Shown: positions 1 to 7,050, counted from the stretch's first letter. The stretch: 7,492 bases of DNA from AEGEAN-183 sp964614345 (GCA_964614345.1 CAZTLP010000039.1:1-7492), one strand, 5' to 3'. Numbers and translations are program-made. Notes: a model not told the origin generated them from the sequence alone.

Positions 1-165
1 CCCACACAGAAGGCTTTCTACTACGTAAGAGTATTAGAGAACCCAACGTGTCGTTGGTCCACTTGGGATGCCGTTAAAAGAGGAGTCGAGCCAAGACCTG
101 ATTTACACAAGACGCTTCAGGAAAGGGCTTGGTCTAGCCCAATTTGGCATACGCCTGAAGTTTAG
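1..165 (+). CDS. DUF3604 family protein, C-terminal fragment (5' end outside window)
   Basis: Frame 1 is open from the first base to a TAG stop at 163-165 and gives 54 residues. They include YYVRVLENPTCRWSTWDA, then a PRPDL stretch and ERAWSSPIWHTP near the end. I recognise this as the conserved C-terminus of DUF3604 proteins: a YVRVLEN strand, a CRWSTWDA motif and a final ERAWSSPIW motif. DUF3604 proteins are usually several hundred residues long and often exported; their biochemical role is not established. A PHP-like metal-dependent hydrolase fold has been suggested, as far as I recall. The PpiC-type gene starts 14 bases after the stop, so the two are probably co-transcribed. The start, any signal peptide and the presumed active site are outside the window. 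Confidence 0.85.
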   Translation, partial: PTQKAFYYVRVLENPTCRWSTWDAVKRGVEPRPDLHKTLQERAWSSPIWHTPEV

Positions 166-179
166 ACATAAGAGTCCAG

Positions 180-986
180 ATGACTAAGAAGTTACTTTCC
201 TTCTTATGTATAGGTCTAGTTATCCTTTTATTGGATATTTGGTTTGATACTAGTAATCAAGATAAAACTATTGTCCTCTATGATGATGAAATAAATGCCT
301 TAATAGAAACCTGGACTGCTCAAGTTGGCAGACCCCCAAATGACCAAGATCTTCAAGGGATTATCAATCAACTGGTTGAAGAAGAAATTCTTTACAGGGA
401 AGCTTTAAAACTGGAATTAGATAAAGATGACATAATCATTAAACGAAGACTGGCTCAGAAGATAGGTTTTTTAAAACAAGAAGAGCAAAGTCAGCTACCT
501 ACAGAGACAGAACTTAAAGAGTATTTTAAATCTAAAGAAGCTAAGTATTACTTGGATAAAAGATTGAGTTTCAGTCATCTGTATTTTTCTAAAGAAAAAA
601 ATGGAGCAGAAAGGGCTTTTCAAGCTCTTAAGGTCATTCAGAATGAGAAAAGTATTCCAGATAGCGACCCTTTCCTTGTAGGAAAAAACTTTATTAATAA
701 AACCTCTAAAGAAATAGAAAGAGATTTTGGCGTCGGTTTTTCAGATCATTTTATCAATGAAGAGGCAGGGTCTTGGTTGGGTCCATTTAATTCTATATAC
801 GGGACACACTTAGTAAAAATTTCTCAAATAACTCAGCCAAAGTCACCCACCTTAGAAGAAGTAAAGAGAGCTGTTTTAGTAGATTATCAGCTGGATAAGA
901 AGCAAGAAGACATGAAGGGCTATATTGAAAACTTAAAGAGGGATTATGAAGTTCAAATTAATCCCAAATTTAACTACCAAGATTGA
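180..986 (+). CDS. Membrane-anchored parvulin-type (PpiC/rotamase) peptidyl-prolyl cis-trans isomerase
   Basis: The 268-residue product is predicted to assist folding of exported proteins at the periplasmic face of the inner membrane. Residues 5-22 are a hydrophobic N-terminal segment (LLSFLCIGLVILLLDIWF) with lysines before it and no clear cleavage site, so a membrane anchor is likelier than a secreted form. Residues 30-125 are a helical SurA/PrsA-like region (LVEEEILYREALKLELDKD). Residues 128-216 are the parvulin domain, with the first conserved His in FSHLYFS (H133), then DFGVGFSDHF, WLGPFNSIYGTHLVKI and the last conserved His at H210. The tail is charged and helical. The usual GGDLGWF motif is absent; a DPFLVGKNF stretch lies about there, so isomerase activity is uncertain. 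A weak AAGAG (170-174) precedes the ATG. The stop overlaps the next gene. The family call is firm; the client is unknown, though the neighbouring DUF3604 and HupE-like proteins are candidates. Confidence 0.85.
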   Translation: MTKKLLSFLCIGLVILLLDIWFDTSNQDKTIVLYDDEINALIETWTAQVGRPPNDQDLQGIINQLVEEEILYREALKLELDKDDIIIKRRLAQKIGFLKQEEQSQLPTETELKEYFKSKEAKYYLDKRLSFSHLYFSKEKNGAERAFQALKVIQNEKSIPDSDPFLVGKNFINKTSKEIERDFGVGFSDHFINEEAGSWLGPFNSIYGTHLVKISQITQPKSPTLEEVKRAVLVDYQLDKKQEDMKGYIENLKRDYEVQINPKFNYQD

Positions 987-1942
987 TGGCAAAACTACTT
1001 TTTCTTATTTCTTTAATTGTTACTAGTTTCACTAATCTTGAAGCACATGAATTAAATCCAGCTCGCTTAACTCTTGACGAAATTGAAACCAATTCTTTTG
1101 AAGTGGTTTGGAGGTTCCCTTCCAATGTTTTGACTAAACCTGGAAGTGTTGTTTATCCACCCACTTGCAATGAAACCAATAACTCCATGCCTAAGATAGA
1201 AGGCAAATATCAAGTTACCACTTCCAGCTTAATTTGTGAGTCAGATCTTAGGAATCAGGAACTTGTTGTTAAGGGGCTGAGCAGAATGACTGACGCCCTC
1301 ATAAGCATTCAGTTTTTTGACGGAGGTAAGTTTGAGGGCTTGGTTTCAGTTAATAACCCTAAAATGATGATACCGGGGGAATCTAATTTATATCCAACCA
1401 ATTACTTTTGGTTAGGAGTCGAGCATCTTTTAAGTGGAATTGATCACCTAATATTTGTTTTAGGTCTTATTTTTCTCGTAGTTGGATTTAAAACCTTAAT
1501 TAAAACTATCACTGCTTTTACAGTAGCTCATAGCATAACTTTAGCTTTGTCGGTAACCAACACATTTCAACTCCCTCAATCAAGCGCAGAAGCTCTGATT
1601 GCCCTGACTTTGATTTATTTGGCGATCGAAGTGGGTGAAAGTAAAAAATACCAACAAACTCCCTGGTTATTGGCTTTTGGGTTCGGTTTGCTGCATGGGT
1701 TTGGTTTTGCAGGAGCTTTATCAGAAATAGGTTTTTCGGACTCTTCTTTACTTTATTCGCTTCTTTTTTTCAATTTGGGTATAGAAGCAGGACAATTACT
1801 AGTAGTACCAATCTTCGGACTTATTGTTTGGTTGTTTAATCGAGTAAAGATAACTAACTTTATTTATCAATTCTCCTCTTACTTGATAGGAGGTATAGCT
1901 TGCTTTTGGCTGATTGAAAGAGTAGCAAAGATAGTTATTTAA
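986..1942 (+). CDS. HupE/UreJ-like membrane protein with signal peptide
   Basis: I place the start at ATG 986, whose A is the last base of the upstream TGA (TGATG junction). A TTG at 983 would add one residue but has no support. The product is 318 residues. Residues 1-20 look like a signal peptide, cut after LEA before HELNPARL. Residues 21-135 form a periplasmic beta-rich domain with two cysteines (C61, C84) that could pair. Residues 138-318 hold about six membrane helices with the conserved HupE/UreJ motifs: FWLGVEHLLSGIDHLIFVLG, FTVAHSITLALS, FGFGLLHGFGFAGAL and FFNLGIEAGQ. Their histidines and acids suit metal binding or transport. HupE and UreJ relatives are linked to nickel supply for hydrogenase and urease, but neither enzyme is encoded here, so the substrate is open. 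The lack of a Shine-Dalgarno sequence suggests translation coupled to the isomerase gene. Confidence 0.88.
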   Translation: MAKLLFLISLIVTSFTNLEAHELNPARLTLDEIETNSFEVVWRFPSNVLTKPGSVVYPPTCNETNNSMPKIEGKYQVTTSSLICESDLRNQELVVKGLSRMTDALISIQFFDGGKFEGLVSVNNPKMMIPGESNLYPTNYFWLGVEHLLSGIDHLIFVLGLIFLVVGFKTLIKTITAFTVAHSITLALSVTNTFQLPQSSAEALIALTLIYLAIEVGESKKYQQTPWLLAFGFGLLHGFGFAGALSEIGFSDSSLLYSLLFFNLGIEAGQLLVVPIFGLIVWLFNRVKITNFIYQFSSYLIGGIACFWLIERVAKIVI

Positions 1943-1943
1943 G

Positions 1944-1972
1944 TTGATCATCTATATACACTGTATTACTAT
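1944..1972 (+). promoter_or_regulatory. Possible sigma70-type promoter for the TonB receptor gene
   Basis: TTGATC (1944-1949) and TACTAT (1967-1972) are 17 bases apart, each matching four or five of six consensus bases. The predicted transcription start would be near 1979-1980, just before the stem-loop at 1981-2005. In such AT-rich DNA this match could arise by chance. The need for a separate promoter is suggested by the 92-base gap after the HupE-like gene. Confidence 0.3.
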
Positions 1973-1980
1973 TTCTGATG

Positions 1981-2005
1981 TCTTATAGACACTTAGTCTA
2001 TAGGA
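1981..2005 (+). promoter_or_regulatory. Stem-loop in the leader of the TonB receptor gene
   Basis: TCTTATAGAC (1981-1990) pairs with GTCTATAGGA (1996-2005) around the 5-base loop ACTTA, giving a 10-bp stem with a single T-G mismatch (G-U in RNA). No T-run follows, so it is not a standard Rho-independent terminator. If the proposed promoter is right, it would sit at the extreme 5' end of the receptor mRNA and could stabilise it. As DNA, it could be a regulator operator. It ends about 18 bases before the ribosome binding site. Confidence 0.5.
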
Positions 2006-2021
2006 ATTAATATTATTAATT
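2005..2021 (+). repeat. AT-only inverted repeat before the receptor RBS
   Basis: AATTAAT (2005-2011) and ATTAATT (2015-2021) are perfect inverted repeats separated by three bases. They lie directly after the stem-loop and before the ribosome binding site. The arms are only A and T, so chance is a real possibility. An unstructured AT-rich stretch ahead of the RBS would also help ribosome loading. Confidence 0.35.
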
Positions 2022-2023
2022 TT

Positions 2024-2030
2024 GGGGAGA
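2024..2030 (+). promoter_or_regulatory. Strong Shine-Dalgarno site of the TonB receptor gene
   Basis: GGGGAGA lies four bases upstream of ATG 2035 (six bases measured from the GGGG core). It is by far the best ribosome binding site in the window; the other genes have weak or no visible sites. It fixes the receptor start and suggests high expression. Confidence 0.75.
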
Positions 2031-2034
2031 AATT

Positions 2035-4854
2035 ATGAATAATTTGATTAAGGCTATTCGTAGTCTTGTTTTCCTTTCCCTTGTTCTGATTGGCTTTAAT
2101 GCGCTTGCTGAAGATGAAGTTGAAGAAGTGGTTGTCACTGGTTCTTTGATTAAAGTTTCAGCGCAAAACCAAGCTGTGCCGGTTGATGTAATAGGCAGAG
2201 ATGAGTTAGAAGCAGAAGGAAGTCCTAATATGATAGACGTAATCCTTAACCTGCCTTCTATGTCGGGTACATTAAATCAACAAGATCAGTTCCAAGGTAG
2301 TGGTGTTGCAACTGGTATGAAGAATATCAACATCCGTGGTATGGGTGGAGACAGAGGACTTGTTCTTATCAACGGTAAAAGGATTGCACCTGCAGCAGTG
2401 AGATCAGCAAAAGCAGCTGTTTATCCTGTTGATGTAGGTAACTTTCCTATGATTGCTATGCAAAGAATTGAGTTACTGAAAAATGGTGGTGCAGTCACTT
2501 ATGGATCTGATGCTATAACAGGAGTTCTTAACTTCATCACAAGGAAGGGATTTGAAGGCTTTGAGGTTAAAGCGAACTTTTCTGATAATGATGGAAGTGA
2601 TGGCGATCAGAATGTTTCCATGGTTTGGGGAACTGGCAATACTGGTGCTAATTTAATGATAGCACTTGAATATGAGAAAAGAGACAGGTTGCCTGTTTGG
2701 GAAAGAAGCTTTGTCGATTATAGCTCTCCAACAGGATGGCCTTTGGGTATATCTTCTTTTGGTAATCCAGGAGGGTTCGGGCCGGCTGCAGGTTGGCCAG
2801 GCACGTTATATGGTGGTTTAGACAGAGATCCGAAATGTGGATATGCTTCTGAATTTACAAGTTCCTTTGCTCTAAGCTTGGGAAGATGTGGATACAACTA
2901 CACACCTTTCTTTAACTTGATCGATGAGCAAGAAAGGAAGAAATTCTACGCTCAAGTAGAATTTGATATAACAGATTCCACTTCAGTTTATATGGATGTG
3001 CTTTATGCAGACTTAGAAGGTTGGTATAACACTTCTCCTAGTTTTCCCCACACTAACCCAGGATCTTCTAACTACTGTGCTGGAGATCCATTAACTTGTA
3101 CTTCTGCAGTACCATACTTTATGTATGTTCCGCTTAATAACCCTGGAGCTGTAGATTTCTTATCTACACTAAGTGCAGAAAGACAAGCTCAATACCAAGC
3201 TGCGGGCGGATTGCATTTTTGGGGTAGAACTTTAGCAGTTGAAGGCCCATCACAAAGTGGTAAGCGTTTTCATGAAACCATGAGATTGAACGCAGGAGTT
3301 CTGCATTCTTTTGACAATGGAATGGATTTGGATGTATCGGTTACTTATACAAATCATTCAGTGGATGGTTATACATATGATCCGTTACATTTGAGAGTTC
3401 AAGATGCACTGGCAGGACTTTCAGGTCACAATTGTCCAAGAGTTGGCACTAACCCTTGGGATGCAGCGAATGATGCACTTCGTGGAGACACTGCTTCAGG
3501 TTGTTATTGGTACAACCCGTTTGGATCTGCTATAGGAGCTACTGGTGCTCTCGCTAATGATCCCTCTGTGAGGCAGTACTTCAATGGAGTTGCTGCTAGT
3601 ATCACTCAAGTAGAGAACGTAGTAAGTGAAGCTACACTGACCGGAGAATCAGATATAGAAATGGGTGGAGGAAATCTTGCCTGGGCTATTGGTTATCAGT
3701 ATAGATGGTGGGATAGTCAATACAATCCGACTGGAGATAACAGAGTGGATGGACCACAAAATTCACCTTTTGTATTCTTAGGAGTATCGCAAGAGAGTTA
3801 CATAGAAACCAGAGTTTGGTCACTATTTGGTGAAACAGCCTTACCTATTTCAGAAAATACCACTGTGACTTTAGGTGCTCGTCATGAAGATTATGGTTTA
3901 GATGCGATAACTAAGCCTAAACTTTCCATAATTTCAGATGTGTCAGATACGGTAACGGTAAGAGCATCCTATGAGCAGGTATTTAGAGTTCCGAGCATAC
4001 CAACTCAAGCTTCATATTCTCTAGAGCTTTATCAACCAGCAGGTGAGTATATTCAGATTGAAACTCCTGTGCCTTCTTCTTTAACCCCCGAAGAATCAAC
4101 TAATATTGGTTTTGGAGTTATTGTTAGGCCTAGCGACCAACTTACTGTTAATTTGGATTATTACTCCCTTGCTTTAGAGGGTCCTTTTAACAGAGAGGCT
4201 TCTACTTGTGCTTGTTCAGACAAAATAACTTCTACAGGTGCACTTTATGATCCAGCAGTAAATGTTCCTCAAGACATCACAATGATAATCGCTGAATTAA
4301 TAAACGGTGATGATGTAGATACTGCAGGAGTAGATTTGGAGGTTAAATACACCTTCGAAAATGACTTAGGCAACTGGGCAGTTGGTGGAAACATGAATCA
4401 TATTATTGAGTATGATGTGTCTGGAACAGCTGACGGCAATCCTTATGACGGAGCTGGTAAATATAATCTACGTTCTACAGTGCTTCCTATTGAGTTACGT
4501 ATGATGCCAGATCTTAAATATAATGTTTACGCATCTTTACTCATGAATAATGGTATTTATGCAAGACTTTATGCTAGGTACATCGATGGAGTGGAATTAC
4601 CTGACACCTTTGATTCATTAGCTACTATGCAAGGTGCTGGCTACTTTATGGATCAGCAAATCGATGACCATCTAACCTATGACTTTCATATTGGTTGGAC
4701 TGCTTTTGAAGATAAAGTGGAAACAACTTTATCAGTAATTAATTTAACTGATGAAGAACCTCCATTAGTTCCTCACGAGCTTGCCTATGATGCTAATACA
4801 CATAACCCAGTTGGCAGAATTGTTAAGGTGGGCATTGATTACAGGCTGCAATAA
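2035..4854 (+). CDS. TonB-dependent outer-membrane receptor
   Basis: This 939-residue protein should import a ligand across the outer membrane using TonB-ExbB-ExbD energy. Residues 1-25 are a signal peptide ending FNALA, followed by acidic residues and a TonB-box-like EVEEVVVTG (28-36). The plug (about 45-172) shows VPVDVIGRDEL, NINIRGMGGDRGLVLINGKR and GGAVTYGSDAITGVLNFIT. The rest is the 22-strand barrel, with FRVPS (650-654), LTPEESTNIGFG (683-694) and a C-terminal VINLTDEEPP plus a final GRIVKVGIDYRLQ strand. Eight cysteines occur in close pairs: C268/C285, C348/C355, C467/C490 and C725/C727. The first three are in loop-like, Gly/Pro/aromatic-rich segments and may form disulfides outside the cell. 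The length fits the larger marine receptors of this family. The ligand cannot be read from sequence; nothing marks it as a siderophore or B12 receptor. No SusD-like partner or carbohydrate-active enzyme is adjacent. The gene is intact and ends 23 bases before a terminator hairpin. Confidence 0.96.
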   Translation: MNNLIKAIRSLVFLSLVLIGFNALAEDEVEEVVVTGSLIKVSAQNQAVPVDVIGRDELEAEGSPNMIDVILNLPSMSGTLNQQDQFQGSGVATGMKNINIRGMGGDRGLVLINGKRIAPAAVRSAKAAVYPVDVGNFPMIAMQRIELLKNGGAVTYGSDAITGVLNFITRKGFEGFEVKANFSDNDGSDGDQNVSMVWGTGNTGANLMIALEYEKRDRLPVWERSFVDYSSPTGWPLGISSFGNPGGFGPAAGWPGTLYGGLDRDPKCGYASEFTSSFALSLGRCGYNYTPFFNLIDEQERKKFYAQVEFDITDSTSVYMDVLYADLEGWYNTSPSFPHTNPGSSNYCAGDPLTCTSAVPYFMYVPLNNPGAVDFLSTLSAERQAQYQAAGGLHFWGRTLAVEGPSQSGKRFHETMRLNAGVLHSFDNGMDLDVSVTYTNHSVDGYTYDPLHLRVQDALAGLSGHNCPRVGTNPWDAANDALRGDTASGCYWYNPFGSAIGATGALANDPSVRQYFNGVAASITQVENVVSEATLTGESDIEMGGGNLAWAIGYQYRWWDSQYNPTGDNRVDGPQNSPFVFLGVSQESYIETRVWSLFGETALPISENTTVTLGARHEDYGLDAITKPKLSIISDVSDTVTVRASYEQVFRVPSIPTQASYSLELYQPAGEYIQIETPVPSSLTPEESTNIGFGVIVRPSDQLTVNLDYYSLALEGPFNREASTCACSDKITSTGALYDPAVNVPQDITMIIAELINGDDVDTAGVDLEVKYTFENDLGNWAVGGNMNHIIEYDVSGTADGNPYDGAGKYNLRSTVLPIELRMMPDLKYNVYASLLMNNGIYARLYARYIDGVELPDTFDSLATMQGAGYFMDQQIDDHLTYDFHIGWTAFEDKVETTLSVINLTDEEPPLVPHELAYDANTHNPVGRIVKVGIDYRLQ

Positions 4855-4876
4855 AAAGTAGACTAAAGATCTAAAG

Positions 4877-4905
4877 AGAAGGCCTCGGTTAGAGGCCTTC
4901 TTTTT
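4877..4905 (+). terminator. Rho-independent terminator or attenuator after the TonB receptor gene
   Basis: AGAAGGCCTC (4877-4886) pairs perfectly with GAGGCCTTCT (4892-4901) around the loop GGTTA, and the last arm runs into TTTTT (4901-4905). It is a 10-bp, GC-rich stem, clearly a terminator by structure. The next same-strand gene starts 15 bases later with no convincing promoter in the gap, so partial readthrough is likely. Confidence 0.88.
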
Positions 4906-4920
4906 ATCTAAACGTTAATT

Positions 4921-6141
4921 GTGAATACTATAAGTGAAAGAGATCCTGGTTATGCTTGGGTTATGGTAGCTTGTGTTTTTATATTAAGCGCTCTGTCATT
5001 TGGTTCCTTAGCTTCAATCTCAGTTTTCCTTAAACCACTTTCTTTAGAGTTTGGCTGGTCAAGAGGTCAAACTTCATTTGGCTATACAGTAATTTCTTTT
5101 TCATCTGCTGTTTTTGGCGTTTTTTGGGGCTATATAGCTGATAAATATGGCACTCGTTGGTTTGGGATAGTTGCAGCCATAATGATGTCTTTGTCATTAT
5201 TCCTCTTAAGCAAGCAAGCAACTATTTATCACTTCTATGGATTTTATTTTTTATTTGGTGCTTTTGGAAATGCAATGGTTACTTCTCCTTTATTTGCAAA
5301 CGTGGGGTTTTGGTTTCGTAATAACCCGGGTTTGGCTTTAGGAATTACAGCTGCGGGTGGCGCAGTAGGTCAAGGCTTAATCCCGTATATATCAGGAATA
5401 ATTATTGGAAATGATGGCTGGCAAGCTGCATATTACTTTATGGCAATAGTTTATCTTGCTATAGCTATTCCAGCTGCACTATTTATCAGAGAATCTCCTT
5501 GGCGGGAACAAGCAAGAACTTCTGCTGAAGATGAACCTAGAGACTTTCCTTTATCTGAAAAAGAAGCTATTACCTGGCTATGCTCAGCAGTAATATTTTG
5601 TTGCATTTGTATGTCAGTTCCAATTGTTCATTTAGTGCCTTTACTAACAGACGCTGACTTTTCAATAGAGTTTGCAACTAGTGTCTTAATGGTTCTAATG
5701 TTTTGTGGTGCCTTTGGAAGAATCCTAGGAGGAAAGCTTGGAGATATGATAGGAGCTTTGCCTGCTTATATGCTCATGTCTTTAGGTCAGACTATCTCGG
5801 TAATATGGTTCCCACATACAACTAATCCTACAGTGCTTTATCTTTTAGCAGCTTTTTTTGGTTTTACTTATTCAGGTGTGATGTCGAGTATTTTAGTCTG
5901 TACCAGAATGATGGTATCAGCTAAATTTGCTGGAAGGGCAAATAGTCTAGGCTCTTTCTTTGGATGGATGGGAATGGGAATGGGCGGTTTTTTTGGTGGA
6001 TATTTTTTTGACCTATACGGAGATTATTTTTGGTCATTTGCTTTTGCTTCTTTTATGGGAGTTATTAATTTACTAGTCTTGGTAAAATTTCTATCCAGAA
6101 TAACTAACAGAAAAATAGCTATTCAGCAGTCAATTAGATGA
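4921..6141 (+). CDS. Major facilitator superfamily (MFS) transporter, monocarboxylate/OFA-like
   Basis: The 406-residue product is an inner-membrane secondary carrier with about 12 helices, six on each side of a charged central loop (about 190-214, REQARTSAEDEPRDF). The N-terminal ERDPGYAWVMVACVFIL resembles the D-G-W-V start of helix 1 in monocarboxylate/oxalate-formate-type carriers. The MFS loop 2-3 signature appears as GYIADKYGTRW (70-80), and its counterpart in the second half as FGRILGGKLGDMIG (265-278). FLKPLSLEFGWSRGQTSFGYT (37-56) is also typical of this branch. The start is GTG: an in-frame TAA lies at 4909-4911 and the next ATG (4963) would cut into helix 1. No Shine-Dalgarno site is visible. 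The substrate is probably a small organic acid or other anion, but this is inference. It lies between the receptor and MetF-like genes, 30 bases before the latter, as would suit a second uptake step. Confidence 0.9.
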   Translation: MNTISERDPGYAWVMVACVFILSALSFGSLASISVFLKPLSLEFGWSRGQTSFGYTVISFSSAVFGVFWGYIADKYGTRWFGIVAAIMMSLSLFLLSKQATIYHFYGFYFLFGAFGNAMVTSPLFANVGFWFRNNPGLALGITAAGGAVGQGLIPYISGIIIGNDGWQAAYYFMAIVYLAIAIPAALFIRESPWREQARTSAEDEPRDFPLSEKEAITWLCSAVIFCCICMSVPIVHLVPLLTDADFSIEFATSVLMVLMFCGAFGRILGGKLGDMIGALPAYMLMSLGQTISVIWFPHTTNPTVLYLLAAFFGFTYSGVMSSILVCTRMMVSAKFAGRANSLGSFFGWMGMGMGGFFGGYFFDLYGDYFWSFAFASFMGVINLLVLVKFLSRITNRKIAIQQSIR

Positions 6142-6171
6142 GTTACATTTTGAAGCCTAGTGTGATTATCA

Positions 6172-7050
6172 ATGAATAGAAGTAATAAAATGTTTGAAAC
6201 TACTGAATTTTTATTCACAGCAGAAACTACTCCTGATGTTAGTACTGATCTTGCTGAAAGTGTTGGTAAGGTTGAAGAGCTGGGGCTTGTTGCTAACGCT
6301 GTAAACGTAACAGACTCACCTAATTACAAAAGCCGTTTGAATGGTTTGTTGGTTGCTTCAGAGATTCAAAGAAGCGGGTTAGATGTCATTTTGCAACTTA
6401 CAGGTAGAGACAGAAATCAGATTGCGTTGGAGTCCGTATTGCTTGGCGCCTTGTCGGTAGGCGTAAACAAAGTTCTTTGTTTAAGCGGAGATCAGCCAGA
6501 TAAGAATGGGCCTGCGGTTGTTAATGAATTTAATAGTAACGGATTAATCGAACTATGTAAGGTTATCTCAAAGGGAACGCTGACCGATGGAACAAAAATA
6601 AAAAATCCTCTACCAATTTACTCGGGTACTGCTGATGATTTATATGATCAACTTTCGAAACCAGATGCACTTAGCAAATTAGTTAAGAAGATTGAACAAG
6701 GAGCAAAATTTGTTCAAACTCAATATTGTTTTGAATATGAGGTTATCAAAGAATATTCAGATAAATTGAACAACCAAGGTTCCTTTCAGAATTGTAAAGT
6801 GCTGATAGGAATGGGGCCTTTAAAATCAGCTAAGCAGGCCGACTGGATGAGAAAAAACTTATGGGGTGTAAACATCTCTGATGAGATTCTGCACCGCATA
6901 GAGGTTAGCGACTCGCCAGAAGAAACGGGAGAACAAATTTGTCAAGAACTGATAGAAAAGATTATGGAGCTTCCTTGTATAGATGGGGTTCATTTAATGG
7001 GTCCAAATTGTGAAAAAGGTTCAGCAAGAATAATTTCTCGCTTTAGATAA
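6172..7050 (+). CDS. Methylenetetrahydrofolate reductase-like protein (MetF fold)
   Basis: This 292-residue cytoplasmic protein matches the single-domain MetF (COG0685) barrel, which binds FAD and interconverts 5,10-methylene- and 5-methyl-tetrahydrofolate. The proposed catalytic Glu is E18 in FLFTAETTPD. A VTDSPNYKSRLNG stretch (46-58) is followed by ILQLTGRDRNQIALESVLLGA (73-93), VLCLSGDQPD (101-110; D107 matches the folate-binding Asp of the RGD motif, with Ser replacing Arg), GAKFVQTQYCFE (177-188; Q183 in the GADFxxTQ position) and a closing GVHLMGPN (272-279). It resembles the divergent branch with a TRDRN-type motif rather than the classical E. coli MetF. Direction, partner and cofactor are unknown; it could oxidise methyl-folate in C1 breakdown or make it for methionine. 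The ATG at 6190 (residue 7) has an AGAAG at 6178-6182 with 7-base spacing and is a credible alternative start. The gene probably shares a transcript with the MFS gene. Confidence 0.85.
   Translation: MNRSNKMFETTEFLFTAETTPDVSTDLAESVGKVEELGLVANAVNVTDSPNYKSRLNGLLVASEIQRSGLDVILQLTGRDRNQIALESVLLGALSVGVNKVLCLSGDQPDKNGPAVVNEFNSNGLIELCKVISKGTLTDGTKIKNPLPIYSGTADDLYDQLSKPDALSKLVKKIEQGAKFVQTQYCFEYEVIKEYSDKLNNQGSFQNCKVLIGMGPLKSAKQADWMRKNLWGVNISDEILHRIEVSDSPEETGEQICQELIEKIMELPCIDGVHLMGPNCEKGSARIISRFR

Noticed and set aside
983..985. TTG start for the HupE-like gene
   Set aside because: The ATG three bases later gives the normal signal peptide and a classic TGATG stop-start overlap; no ribosome site favours TTG.
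1981..2022. Leader stem-loop as a Rho-independent terminator for the upstream three-gene unit
   Set aside because: The stem is AT-rich and is followed by GGAATTAATATT rather than a T-run; the first T-run comes only after the AT palindrome and is three bases.
4835..4870. A promoter for the MFS gene at the end of the receptor gene (TTGATT with a weak -10)
   Set aside because: The possible -10 boxes (TAGACT, TAAAGA) match poorly, and any transcript would still cross the terminator hairpin.
5030..5221. 63-codon minus-strand ORF
   Set aside because: It lies wholly inside the MFS gene, whose motifs cover this region; the product is low-complexity (Lys/Gln/Leu) with no recognisable family.
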